Assembly (NCBI RefSeq): GCF_000821245.2
Contig: NZ_LN611423.1
Coordinates: 233,410 to 265,612, forward strand
From: Virgibacillus senegalensis
Lineage (GTDB): Bacteria > Bacillota > Bacilli > Bacillales > Amphibacillaceae
Reading direction: 5' to 3'
DNA: 32,203 bases
Positions 8,652-21,731 of the stretch are shown here, piece by piece. The notes under the pieces were generated by a model. That model ran no database searches and was not told the origin of the DNA. It saw only the letters and a list, made by a program, of their open reading frames with translations. Every line of letters begins with the position of its first letter. Positions within the stretch are counted from its first letter, which is position 1. A program made the position numbers and the translations under genes.

Positions 8652-10564
8652 GTTGGATGCAGCAATTAGCCGATGTTTATAAACGCAATGGATCACAAGT
8701 TGGAAAATTTGAAGAACGACGGAAACAACGTATAACATTGCTCCCGGTTTCACATGTGATGCAGAGTGCTCAAATAGAGATCTTAATCACTTCAGAAGGT
8801 GAATTTAAAAATGCAAAAGTCATTGACAAAGAAAATGCACGGACGATAGTTCCGGCAACAACAGCATCGGCAAACAGGGCGAGCACCAGTGCCCCCCACT
8901 TTCTGCACGATAAATTACAATATGTCGCAGGAGATTATGTAAACTATGGAGGGGAAGCAAAACGCAAGGGACATTATAACGATTACTGTAAACAAATGAA
9001 AGACTGGGCTGAAGCAAGAAATGCTCCTAAAAAAGTTAAAGCAATCTATTCGTATATTTCAAAGGGAACCCTAATACAAGATTTAGTTAACGAAAAAGTT
9101 CTTCCTATGGATGACAATAATAAAGTGATTGACAAATGGACTGCAAACAAAAAAGAAGAAAAGCCAAAAATCTATAAAGCAGTATCGGAAGGCGCTCTTT
9201 CAGCTTTTGTAAGATTTGATGTATTACATGAATCTCCGGATGACCCTGCTGTATGGGAAGATCATATATTGTTTAATAACTTTATAGATTTCCTAGAAAA
9301 TTCACATGATCAGAAACAAGGTTATTGTTATGTGACAGGGAAACAAACAACCTTAACGACTCAACATGGATCTCGCATTCGTAATGCTGGTGATATGGCC
9401 AAATTAATCTCAGCAAATGATCACTCTGGGTATACATTCCGTGGCCGTTTTGCTGAGGCGACAGAAGCTGTACAAATTGGCTACAATGTGTCACAAAAAG
9501 CACACCATGCGCTAAGATGGCTGATTCAAAGACAAGGAACATACATTGATTCACGCTACTTTGTCTCTTTTGGTTTAGAACAGCCTGATGTACTTGATCC
9601 TTTTGACAACACAAAAGAATTAATGAAAGATGATATTTTTGCTCAAGATTTACTGGCTTTAAGTAAAGAACAAGTTTTAACAGAAGACGTAGTAGGTGAA
9701 GAGCTGAACAAAGCCTTACATGGAATGAAACATAATTTAGAAAAAGAAAATCTCAAAAATGTAGTAGTTATAGCACTTGACGCAGCAACCAAAGGAAGAT
9801 TAGCCATCGTCTATTACCAACAGCTTAGTGCTGATTTATTTTATAATGCCATCATAAAATGGCATATGACGTGTCGCTGGATTCAAAGTTATAAAGAAGA
9901 AGGTACAAATGTCACAAAATCATATGTTGGAACCCCATCTACGTTCCGAATAGCCGAAGCAGTTTATGGCAGTAAAGCAGATAGCCGAGCCAAAAAAGAT
10001 TTATATACACGGCTACTTCCATGTATCATCGAACAAAAACCGCTTCCCAAAGATATTGTACGGATGATCTATAATCGCGTTAAAAATCCGTTTAGTTTTA
10101 CCAATTCTAATGATTCTTGGCAGGCAACACTCCATATTGCATGTGCACTCATTAATAAACAATATGAAAGTGAGGGATACACAGTGGCATTACAAGAAGA
10201 CAATCATTCACGTGATTATTTATTTGGTCGTTTGCTTGGTATTGCAGAAGTTATGGAAAAAAGAGTTCTTGAAAAACGTGATGATAAAAGAGCTACCAAT
10301 GCAACCCGTTATTTTAATGCTTTTTCACAGCATCCAGCTCGGACTTGGATGATTATTCGCAAACAGTTGGCGCCATATTTTGAAAATTCAAGTGATAATA
10401 CGAGTTACTACGCAATGCTTTTACAACAAGTTGAAAACAAATTAAATACTGAACAAATGACCGATGATTCTCTCAAACCGATATTTTTACTTGGCTACAG
10501 TAGCCAAATTCAAAACATGTATACGAAAAAGGAGGATAATAAAAATGACAACATTGAATCATAA
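8648..10564 (+). CDS. cas8c: Cas8c/Csd1 large subunit of type I-C Cascade
   Basis: The 638-residue protein has the length and position of Cas8c (Csd1), the large Cascade subunit that recognises the PAM and helps open the target duplex. Recognisable segments include the N-terminal [26 protein letters not shown] (about residue 226), a [13 protein letters not shown] stretch and a C-terminal helical region ([15 protein letters not shown]) corresponding to the small subunit. Its ATG overlaps the cas5 stop and follows AAGGAGGTG. Its last 20 bases overlap cas7. A plausible internal start for Cas11c is annotated separately. Confidence 0.93.
   Translation: MSWMQQLADVYKRNGSQVGKFEERRKQRITLLPVSHVMQSAQIEILITSEGEFKNAKVIDKENARTIVPATTASANRASTSAPHFLHDKLQYVAGDYVNYGGEAKRKGHYNDYCKQMKDWAEARNAPKKVKAIYSYISKGTLIQDLVNEKVLPMDDNNKVIDKWTANKKEEKPKIYKAVSEGALSAFVRFDVLHESPDDPAVWEDHILFNNFIDFLENSHDQKQGYCYVTGKQTTLTTQHGSRIRNAGDMAKLISANDHSGYTFRGRFAEATEAVQIGYNVSQKAHHALRWLIQRQGTYIDSRYFVSFGLEQPDVLDPFDNTKELMKDDIFAQDLLALSKEQVLTEDVVGEELNKALHGMKHNLEKENLKNVVVIALDAATKGRLAIVYYQQLSADLFYNAIIKWHMTCRWIQSYKEEGTNVTKSYVGTPSTFRIAEAVYGSKADSRAKKDLYTRLLPCIIEQKPLPKDIVRMIYNRVKNPFSFTNSNDSWQATLHIACALINKQYESEGYTVALQEDNHSRDYLFGRLLGIAEVMEKRVLEKRDDKRATNATRYFNAFSQHPARTWMIIRKQLAPYFENSSDNTSYYAMLLQQVENKLNTEQMTDDSLKPIFLLGYSSQIQNMYTKKEDNKNDNIES
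10184..10564 (+). CDS. cas11c: Putative Cas11c small subunit from an internal start in cas8c
   Basis: Type I-C systems are known to make a separate small subunit, Cas11c, from an internal start near the 3' end of cas8c. Here an in-frame GTG at 10184-10186 lies 7 bases after GAGGG within cas8c (codon 513). It would give a 126-residue helical protein beginning near the conserved [15 protein letters not shown] segment, which is the expected size and place. The start is an inference from spacing; another in-frame candidate is the Met in the [10 protein letters not shown] segment, which has a weaker site. Several copies of Cas11c would line the Cascade belly alongside Cas7. Confidence 0.5.
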   Translation: MALQEDNHSRDYLFGRLLGIAEVMEKRVLEKRDDKRATNATRYFNAFSQHPARTWMIIRKQLAPYFENSSDNTSYYAMLLQQVENKLNTEQMTDDSLKPIFLLGYSSQIQNMYTKKEDNKNDNIES

Positions 10565-11420
10565 GATTGATTTCGCAGTTGTATTTACAGTCGATAAAGC
10601 TAATCCCAATGGTGACCCACTCAACGGTAACAGACCTCGTCAGGATTTTCATGGACATGGAGAGGTATCAGATGTAGCTCTTAAAAGAAAAATAAGAAAT
10701 CGTCTGCAGGATGAGGGAGAATCAATACTTGTGCAGTCAGACGAAAGACGATCGGATGAATTTCGTAGCATTAAAGATCGCGTTGATTCTGTGGACGAAC
10801 TGAAAAAGCTACTAACAAAATCTAAAACAACTGGTACTGATGAGCAAACAGCTGAAATGATTGCCAGTAACACCTGGTATGATGTGCGTGCTTTTGGACA
10901 AGTCTTTGCCTTTAAAGGAACCAAGATGTCTATAGGCATAAGAGGGCCAGTATCAGTACACACTGCAACAAGTATTGAACCTGTCGATATATCAAGTATG
11001 CAAATAACAAAAAGTGCTAATTCCATAACTAACGAGAAAGATCCCGGTCAAAAAACATCAGATACAATGGGAACTAAACACCGAGTCGATTTTGGAGTCT
11101 ATGTCTTCTATGGCAGTATCAATCCACAACTCGCTGAACAAACAGGATTTACATATGAAGATGCTAAAAAACTTAAAGAAGCTTTAAAAACACTTTTCGC
11201 GAATGATGCGTCTTCTGCAAGACCTGATGGCAGTATGGAGGTAAACAAAGTTTTTTGGTGGGAGCATAATTCGAAGTTGGGTCAATATTCTTCTGCTGCT
11301 GTACATCGCACAGTAAATGTGAAACGAGTTAAAAATGATTTACCTCAGTCTATTCAAAATTATAAAATTACTGCAAATAAATTAGATGGATTGGCTGTCG
11401 AGGAATATGACGGACTATAA
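10545..11420 (+). CDS. cas7c: Cas7c/Csd2 backbone subunit of type I-C Cascade
   Basis: The 291-residue protein is the RAMP-type backbone that polymerises along the crRNA. The N-terminus has the family pattern VVFTVDKANPNGDPLNGNRP, and the middle contains WYDVRAFGQVFAF and IRGPVSVH, characteristic of Csd2. The ATG at 10545 follows AAAGGAGG by 9 bases, which excludes the longer reading frame starting at 10464. It overlaps cas8c by 20 bases and cas4 by 14 bases, so translational coupling is likely. Confidence 0.94.
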   Translation: MTTLNHKIDFAVVFTVDKANPNGDPLNGNRPRQDFHGHGEVSDVALKRKIRNRLQDEGESILVQSDERRSDEFRSIKDRVDSVDELKKLLTKSKTTGTDEQTAEMIASNTWYDVRAFGQVFAFKGTKMSIGIRGPVSVHTATSIEPVDISSMQITKSANSITNEKDPGQKTSDTMGTKHRVDFGVYVFYGSINPQLAEQTGFTYEDAKKLKEALKTLFANDASSARPDGSMEVNKVFWWEHNSKLGQYSSAAVHRTVNVKRVKNDLPQSIQNYKITANKLDGLAVEEYDGL

Positions 11421-12066
11421 AGAAGATGAATATCTATTACTTTCAGGCATTCAGCATTTTGTCTTCTGTAAGAGACAATGGGCATTGATTCATATTGAAC
11501 AAGAGTGGAAAGAAAATGTACTAACAGTGGAAGGTAATTACCTTCACGAAAAGGCAGATAATCCTTTTATACGAGAAAAAAGAGGAGAAACCATTTATGT
11601 CCGTGCTTTACCAGTCCATTCAAGAGAATTGGGTATCAGCGGTGTATGCGATATGGTTGAATTCATTCAAGATAAGGATGGTATTCCACTCGATCAAGAA
11701 GAAAATCTTTATCGTGCAAAACCAATAGAGTATAAACGTGGAAAGCCAAAAAAACATGATGCTGATATTTTACAATTAGTCGCACAGGTTATATGTCTAG
11801 AGGAAATGCTAGCCACCACTATTCATGAAGCAGCGCTTTTCTATAATGAAACAAAACGTCGTGAAAATTTTATGATCAACGAGGATATGAAGAGACGCGT
11901 CGTAAAAATGGTACAAGAAATGCATCATTATTATCATAGAAGATACACTCCTCGCGTAAAAACAGGGAAACATTGTTTACGCTGCTCTCTGCATAATTTA
12001 TGTTTACCAAAGTTATTAGAAAGAGAAAAAGTATCTACGTATATGAATAGGATGTTGACAGATTGA
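11407..12066 (+). CDS. cas4: Cas4 RecB-like iron-sulfur nuclease
   Basis: The 219-residue protein is the adaptation-associated Cas4 that trims prespacers and selects PAM-containing ends with Cas1-Cas2. Iron-sulfur cysteines are C21 (FCKRQW) and the C-terminal trio C190, C193 and C199 (KHCLRCSLHNLC). RecB-type nuclease residues are H47, D82 (GVCDMVEF), E108 and K110 (IEYKRGK). I used ATG 11407 because GAGGA lies just before it, though spacing is short; ATG 11386 is possible but lacks a site. The gene overlaps cas7 by 14 bases and its TGA overlaps the TTG start of cas1. Confidence 0.93.
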   Translation: MTDYKEDEYLLLSGIQHFVFCKRQWALIHIEQEWKENVLTVEGNYLHEKADNPFIREKRGETIYVRALPVHSRELGISGVCDMVEFIQDKDGIPLDQEENLYRAKPIEYKRGKPKKHDADILQLVAQVICLEEMLATTIHEAALFYNETKRRENFMINEDMKRRVVKMVQEMHHYYHRRYTPRVKTGKHCLRCSLHNLCLPKLLEREKVSTYMNRMLTD

Positions 12067-13094
12067 AACAATTATTAAACACCGTTTATGTCTCTGAACC
12101 TGATATGTATTTGGCTTTAAAAGGGAAAAATATCAACCTGATGAAAGATAATAAGTCTATTGCACGTATTCCACTTCATAACATCGAAGCAATATCTACT
12201 TTTGGACACCAGGGTGCAAGCCCTGCACTAATGAGTGAGTGTATGGAGCAAAACATAAGCTTAACTTTTTTCACAAACAGTGGACGCTTCCGGGGTCGGC
12301 TAACTGGTAAAATAAATGGCAATGTTACATTAAGAAAAAAACAGTATCGTGTTTCAGATCATGAAGAGGAAAGCACTAAAATTGCTAAACATTTCATTGT
12401 AGGGAAAATCTTTAATAGTGAACAATTGCTGAAAAGAACAACTAGAGACCATGCTTTAAGGGTTGATGTCAATCGTATCAATCAAATAGTGAATAGATTA
12501 CATGATTCTAGAAAAGAGGCTTTAAGCTGCAATAATTTAGATGAACTACGTGGTATTGAGGGAAATGCAGCAAATGCTTATTACAGTGTATTTGATGAAT
12601 GCATTTTACATCAAAAAGATATATTTTTCTTTCGCGAACGTACTCGCAGGCCTCCCTTGAATCCTGTAAATGCTTTGCTATCTTTTGCCTATTCTTTACT
12701 TGCATCAGAATCGGCTGCAGCACTTGAAGGAGTTGGGCTGGATTCTTACGTAGGGTTTCTACATCGTGACAAACCAGGCAGAACATCATTGGCGTTAGAT
12801 TTAATGGAGGAATTACGTTCAACCATAGCCGATAAGTTTGTTTTGAAGATAATCAATCGTAAACAGATAAACAGTAAAGACTTTGTTACTAAAGAAAATA
12901 AGGCAGTAATCCTTACAGATGAAGCCCGCCGTAATTTTTTACAGCTTTGGCAAAAGGAAAAGCAGTTAGAAATCACCCATCCCTACTTAAAAGAAAAAGT
13001 ATCTTGGGGATTAATCCCCCATATCCAGGCGTTATTATTGGCTCGCTTTCTACGCGGAGACCTTGAGGCATATCCCCCTATTTTAGTAAGGTAG
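12063..13094 (+). CDS. cas1: Cas1 integrase (type I-C)
   Basis: The 343-residue protein is the CRISPR integrase that inserts new spacers at the leader end. Catalytic residues are visible as E166 (RGIEGNAANAYY), H234 (VGFLHRDKPGR) and acidic D246 in SLALDLMEELR. The conserved RRPPLNPVNALLSFAYSLL stretch lies at about 195-213. Translation probably begins at TTG 12063, overlapping the cas4 stop as TTGA; AGGA lies 10 bases upstream, and the product starts MKQLLNTVYV as expected for the family. cas2 follows after 10 bases. Confidence 0.94.
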   Translation: MKQLLNTVYVSEPDMYLALKGKNINLMKDNKSIARIPLHNIEAISTFGHQGASPALMSECMEQNISLTFFTNSGRFRGRLTGKINGNVTLRKKQYRVSDHEEESTKIAKHFIVGKIFNSEQLLKRTTRDHALRVDVNRINQIVNRLHDSRKEALSCNNLDELRGIEGNAANAYYSVFDECILHQKDIFFFRERTRRPPLNPVNALLSFAYSLLASESAAALEGVGLDSYVGFLHRDKPGRTSLALDLMEELRSTIADKFVLKIINRKQINSKDFVTKENKAVILTDEARRNFLQLWQKEKQLEITHPYLKEKVSWGLIPHIQALLLARFLRGDLEAYPPILVR

Positions 13095-13104
13095 GTGTTA
13101 AAAA

Positions 13105-13395
13105 ATGTTAGTATTAATCACATACGATGTGCAAACATCTTCTGAAAGCGGGAAAAAACGTTTGCGAAAAGTTGCCAAAAAGTGTGAGGAATATGGTGTT
13201 CGTGTACAAAACTCTGTATTTGAGTGCATAGTTGATAGTACCCAACTAAAACAACTGCAAATTGCACTTGAAGAAATTATAGACCCCTCAGTTGATAGTT
13301 TGCGTTATTACCGACTAGGTAATAATCATGATACTAAAGTGAAACATATGGGTGCTAAACCGGCAATTAAAGTCGATAAACCTTTAATTTTTTAG
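13105..13395 (+). CDS. cas2: Cas2 adaptation protein
   Basis: The 96-residue ferredoxin-fold protein forms the dimer at the centre of the Cas1-Cas2 integrase. The N-terminus MLVLITYDVQT has the conserved Asp of the family, followed by RLRKVAKKCEEYGVRVQNSVFE, a near-diagnostic Cas2 segment, and RYYRLGN. TAGGTG precedes the ATG. It is the last cas gene; the CRISPR leader begins directly after its stop. Confidence 0.95.
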   Translation: MLVLITYDVQTSSESGKKRLRKVAKKCEEYGVRVQNSVFECIVDSTQLKQLQIALEEIIDPSVDSLRYYRLGNNHDTKVKHMGAKPAIKVDKPLIF

Positions 13396-13553
13396 CTGCG
13401 AACCTTAAGTGAACATAATAATACCGGGGGGTTCGCGTGAAATATTGGTGGTTCACCTCTCATAAAAGTTTAAATAAACATGTGATAATTCTATTAACAA
13501 GAAGAAAAATCAATATATAGTATTATATTCGATACGTATACCTATATCTCGCT
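13396..13553 (+). promoter_or_regulatory. CRISPR leader
   Basis: AT-rich 158-base stretch between cas2 and the first repeat. It starts with a perfect 7-base inverted repeat, GCGAACC (13398-13404) and GGTTCGC (13430-13436), with a G-rich run before the second arm. I recall a similar element from other type I-C leaders. Toward the repeats, TTAACA and TAGTAT spaced by 18 bases could be a promoter, but this is weak. The leader lies on the cas2 side, and the degenerate repeats are at the opposite end, which fits the expected polarity. Confidence 0.75.
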
Positions 13554-16500
13554 GTCGCTCCCTAGATTGGGAGCGTGGATTGAAATTCCAGGTTAGGACT
13601 CACTGTTTCCCCTCCTAAGTCGCTCCCTAGATTGGGAGCGTGGATTGAAATTTGTTTTGCTGTTAATTTAGCCATTTATGTCATCAGTCGCTCCCTAGAT
13701 TGGGAGCGTGGATTGAAATAGAACATAACCAGCATGCTTTTCCATTGATTGCAGGTCGCTCCCTAGATTGGGAGCGTGGATTGAAATAGTTTTTCGGCAG
13801 CTGCCTGTTGCAATCCGGGTGTCGCTCCCTAGATTGGGAGCGTGGATTGAAATAGGCCGGTATATTGCATCAACTCATATTTTGCAAAGTCGCTCCCTAG
13901 ATTGGGAGCGTGGATTGAAATATCGTGCGCGAAGAAACGGACATCGACAAAATCGTCGCTCCCTAGATTGGGAGCGTGGATTGAAATAATGACATCGTTC
14001 ATTTGCTCGCCCTCCGTTTTGTGTCGCTCCCTAGATTGGGAGCGTGGATTGAAATCCTCGGTCCATTTAAATCCACGTGGATGCATGATGTCGCTCCCTA
14101 GATTGGGAGCGTGGATTGAAATAAACATTATCAGAAATGGAAAGCCAACAAGACCAAGGTCGCTCCCTAGATTGGGAGCGTGGATTGAAATCAAATTTTA
14201 AAGCTATTGCCTTCATGCGTGTATGTCGCTCCCTAGATTGGGAGCGTGGATTGAAATCATATCAAGCCCTGGTTCTTTTCAAAGCACTCCGGTCGCTCCC
14301 TAGATTGGGAGCGTGGATTGAAATCACGTCTTGGCCACAATAAGATTTGTATTTTTCCGTCGCTCCCTAGATTGGGAGCGTGGATTGAAATTAGCCATCA
14401 GCTGTTAACGGCAAGCCTTCCGCCCGTCGCTCCCTAGATTGGGAGCGTGGATTGAAATAAAACTTTCACCAGTCCGTCTGGTCGTACTTAACCGTCGCTC
14501 CCTAGATTGGGAGCGTGGATTGAAATAGTGCGTCGGAACAATCAACATCCAACTTTATGGTGTCGCTCCCTAGATTGGGAGCGTGGATTGAAATCGTGAT
14601 GGAATAGGCCCGGTTGAAGGCACCGACCAGTCGCTCCCTAGATTGGGAGCGTGGATTGAAATAACATATCGAAGAAGGGTTGATTGATACGGTCCTGTCG
14701 CTCCCTAGATTGGGAGCGTGGATTGAAATTTCAAGTCGATTTGTCCGTCGTGTCCGATGATGATGTCGCTCCCTAGATTGGGAGCGTGGATTGAAATAAT
14801 GCAAGACAATTCGCATTCGCGGCGACCGAAAGTCGCTCCCTAGATTGGGAGCGTGGATTGAAATTCCTCTACGGTGCCTGGCGTATATCCAATCGACCGT
14901 CGCTCCCTAGATTGGGAGCGTGGATTGAAATGAACACCTACGGGAACACGGTTGGACCGCAACCATGTCGCTCCCTAGATTGGGAGCGTGGATTGAAATT
15001 GCCAAGTCCAACTTCCAAACCTTGAATCTGGAGTCGCTCCCTAGATTGGGAGCGTGGATTGAAATTCTTAGAGAATACACCGGTCTGAAAGACATTGAAG
15101 TCGCTCCCTAGATTGGGAGCGTGGATTGAAATTCTACTCTTAATTTCCAAATCTCTGCCAACCGCTGTCGCTCCCTAGATTGGGAGCGTGGATTGAAATG
15201 AGTATCTTTTGTTTGTCTTCCGCCTGCTGAACTAGTCGCTCCCTAGATTGGGAGCGTGGATTGAAATTCTTATTTGCTTGTAGAGGACTTCCTGAACGTC
15301 CGTCGCTCCCTAGATTGGGAGCGTGGATTGAAATTTCGCAGTGAGTACGAAATCATCGAGCGCCCGGGTCGCTCCCTAGATTGGGAGCGTGGATTGAAAT
15401 GTGCCTCAACCGCTTCTCTTAACACAGCCATTAAGTCGCTCCCTAGATTGGGAGCGTGGATTGAAATCTCGTTGCTGCTGTACCACTCGCTTAGCCAAGC
15501 GAGTCGCTCCCTAGATTGGGAGCGTGGATTGAAATTGGCGTTGTCGAAAACCCTTCCGCCGATAATACAGTCGCTCCCTAGATTGGGAGCGTGGATTGAA
15601 ATCGGAGTCATCCGTTAAATGGCTATCCTATCGAGTCGCTCCCTAGATTGGGAGCGTGGATTGAAATCTTCTGTGATGAATGGTATCTCCGCCGTCCCGT
15701 TGTCGCTCCCTAGATTGGGAGCGTGGATTGAAATCTGATGCATTTTTCGAGGGGGATGACACTTTTAGTCGCTCCCTAGATTGGGAGCGTGGATTGAAAT
15801 GAAGTCCTTTGCTGTCTCTTCTCTTCCGTACTTGTCGCTCCCTAGATTGGGAGCGTGGATTGAAATAATGATCGAGGTGGTCGAAGGATTTACCAAACCG
15901 TCGCTCCCTAGATTGGGAGCGTGGATTGAAATACATAGCTTTGAAATTGATTCAAGTGCCAGGGCTGGTCGCTCCCTAGATTGGGAGCGTGGATTGAAAT
16001 AAATATCATGTCGATCAGTTCTTCATCCCGTTCGTCGCTCCCTAGATTGGGAGCGTGGATTGAAATAGCCGGGCTACACGCCAAGTGACGAACAACAGAC
16101 GGTCGCTCCCTAGATTGGGAGCGTGGATTGAAATAATAAGGATTACACATTAATAGGAGACGCTTTTACGTCGCTCCCTAGATTGGGAGCGTGGATTGAA
16201 ATGGTACTAAAGAAGGCAATCGTCGACTTACAGCCGGTCGCTCCCTAGATTGGGAGCGTGGATTGAAATTCTGTGATTTGGTTCAACAAGTAGGTATCAA
16301 AATCGTCGCTCCCTAGATTGGGAGCGTGGATTGAAATATCCTTTGCTAAGCACACCGAAATAAGTTATACGTCGCTCCCTAGATTGGGAGCGTGGATTGA
16401 AATATTATGAATCATACACCAACAATCACATCATCCCGTCGCTCCCTAGATTGGGAGCGTGGATTGAAATAGCTTTGCGATGGACATATTTCGTCAACTG

Positions 16501-17143
16501 TCTGACGTCGCTCCCTAGATTGGGAGCGTGGATTGAAATAAGTCGTTGGCGTGGCGAATCAAAACCATTGTCGTCGCTCCCTAGATTGGGAGCGTGGATT
16601 GAAATAATTTAAAAAGTTTTCCAAGAAGCAGCTGAAAGTGTCGCTCCCTAGATTGGGAGCGTGGATTGAAATAAATTAGTAAAATTAAATATCAAATACA
16701 ATACGGGTCGCTCCCTAGATTGGGAGCGTGGATTGAAATCGTGAAAGGTAATCCGTTTCACTTTTGCGCGATCGGTCGCTCCCTAGATTGGGAGCGTGGA
16801 TTGAAATTAAAGCGGATGTATTGATTACACCAAATAGCAAGTCGCTCCCTAGATTGGGAGCGTGGATTGAAATGGGAGCCATGACAATCGGTTTTGGCGG
16901 TTTGGGGTCGCTCCCTAGATTGGGAGCGTGGATTGAAATGTAAGCCAATCCATTATGCCACCCCACTCATGGCATGTCGCTCCCTAGATTGGGAGCGTGG
17001 ATTGAAATAGCCATGTCATTTAAGGCATCATCTGCTTCCGACAGTCGCTCCCTAGATTGGGAGCGTGGATTGAAATAATTCCATCCCTCCTATTGTTCAG
17101 CTCGAAACGAGTCGCTCCCTAGATTGGGAGCGTGGATTGAAAT

Positions 17144-17185
17144 TTGCAGCCCTGGCGCTTTCTCTCGGTTCTCTCGGTTCTCTCG
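17144..17185 (+). repeat. Spacer 54, enlarged to 42 bases by a tandem 9-mer
   Basis: This spacer is 6-10 bases longer than all others. Its end consists of three perfect copies of TTCTCTCGG (17160-17168, 17169-17177, 17178-17186); the final G is the first base of the next repeat. Removing one unit would give 33 bases, inside the normal range. It may reflect slippage in the array or a repeat already present in the captured DNA. Confidence 0.85.
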
Positions 17186-17319
17186 GTCGCTCCCTAGATT
17201 GGGAGCGTGGATTGAAATAGCGGAAAGCAGGTGTCGAAGACGACGGTATCTACGTCGCTCCCTAGATTGGGAGCGTGGATTGAAATACCAGCTGTATATC
17301 GCTGGTTTTGGTATCATCG

Positions 17320-17601
17320 GTCGCTCTCCCTAGATTGGGAGCGTGGATTGAAATACTGTAGGAGAACAGGATGACGACGGAGAATGGACGTCGCTCCCTA
17401 GATTGGGAGCGTGGATTGAAATCGCACTGTTAACCGTGAATAGTTGGCATAAACAGTCGCTCCCCAGATTGGGAGCGTGGATTGAAATATCAAGGGCGAT
17501 TTCTTTGTGCTTGATGATGCCCAGTCGCTCCCTAGATTGGGTGCGTGGATTGAGATACAGGGCCTTTTGCAAAGTCCCTGCCTACATTATGTCGCTCCCT
17601 A
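17320..17601 (+). repeat. Degenerate distal repeats of the array
   Basis: The last repeats depart from the consensus. Repeat 57 (17320-17354) is 35 bases with a CT insertion that bulges the stem. Repeat 58 is normal. Repeat 59 (17456-17488) has one loop change. Repeat 60 (17524-17556) has GGGTGCG in place of GGGAGCG, breaking a stem pair, and AGAT in place of AAAT in the handle. Repeat 61 is only GTCGCTCCCTA. Decay at the leader-distal end is expected for the oldest repeats, but the abrupt cut in repeat 61 points to a rearrangement. Confidence 0.9.
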
Positions 17602-17770
17602 TCGGCCAACCCACCCATGCCGGAAATCAGTAGATTCGTTGTCTCTATCAAGGAGAGACCGGTCAGCAGTCCGGCTACCTCAGCAGCTACAATAATGGCA
17701 AATATGACATTCACCCGCATTAAACTCAATGCAATGAGAACAAGAACTGAAATAATAACAACCCATTCCA

Positions 17771-17771
<1 letters not shown>
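17601..17771 (-). pseudogene. Truncated amino-acid/Na+ antiporter-like transporter gene (N-terminal stub)
   Basis: The ATG at 17769-17771 overlaps the hutG stop (TAATG) and follows GGGGGAAGG. About 55 codons are transporter-like: MEWVVIISVLVLIALSLMRV, then VNVIFAIIVAAEVAGLLTGL and ending GMGG, with two hydrophobic segments. Bacterial antiporters of the YuiF/NhaC type have this kind of N-terminus, and a permease after hutG would fit histidine uptake, but the family call is by eye. After GMGG the frame runs into the CRISPR array, reading LADRER and then repeat-derived codons to a stop at 17532. The rest of the gene is missing. Confidence 0.65.
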
Positions 17772-21717
<3,946 letters not shown>

Positions 21718-21731
21718 TACCATCTCTCCCT

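Larger units (their letters stand above)
13554..17601 (+). CRISPR. Type I-C CRISPR array: 60 full repeats plus one truncated
   Basis: A 33-base repeat, beginning GTCGCTCCCTAGATTGGGAG and ending CGTGGATTGAAAT, occurs 60 times with spacers of 32-36 bases, except spacer 54 (42 bases). It ends in an 11-base fragment at 17591-17601. CGCTCCC and GGGAGCG form a 7-base stem around a 6-base loop; Cas5 cleavage at its base would leave the usual 11-base handle TGGATTGAAAT. The first 56 repeats looked identical. The last ones vary: repeat 57 (17320) has an extra CT, repeat 59 (17456) has T10C, repeat 60 (17524) has A19T and A31G. No duplicate spacers were seen by eye. Many spacers have open frames, consistent with coding target DNA. 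Confidence 0.97.

Noticed and set aside
10464-10544. N-terminal extension of cas7
   Set aside because: The extra 27 codons are the end of cas8c in another frame; a strong ribosome binding site supports the ATG at 10545.
13768-17317. Many open frames within the array encoding repeated SLPRLGAWIEI, RSLDWERGLK, ISIHAPNLGSD or FNPRSQSRER
   Set aside because: These are translations of the CRISPR repeat in different frames joined by spacers; they have no ribosome binding sites and are not genes.
13554-17601. Self-targeting spacers within this window
   Set aside because: By eye I found no spacer matching the rest of the window; only a computed search of the whole genome could settle this.
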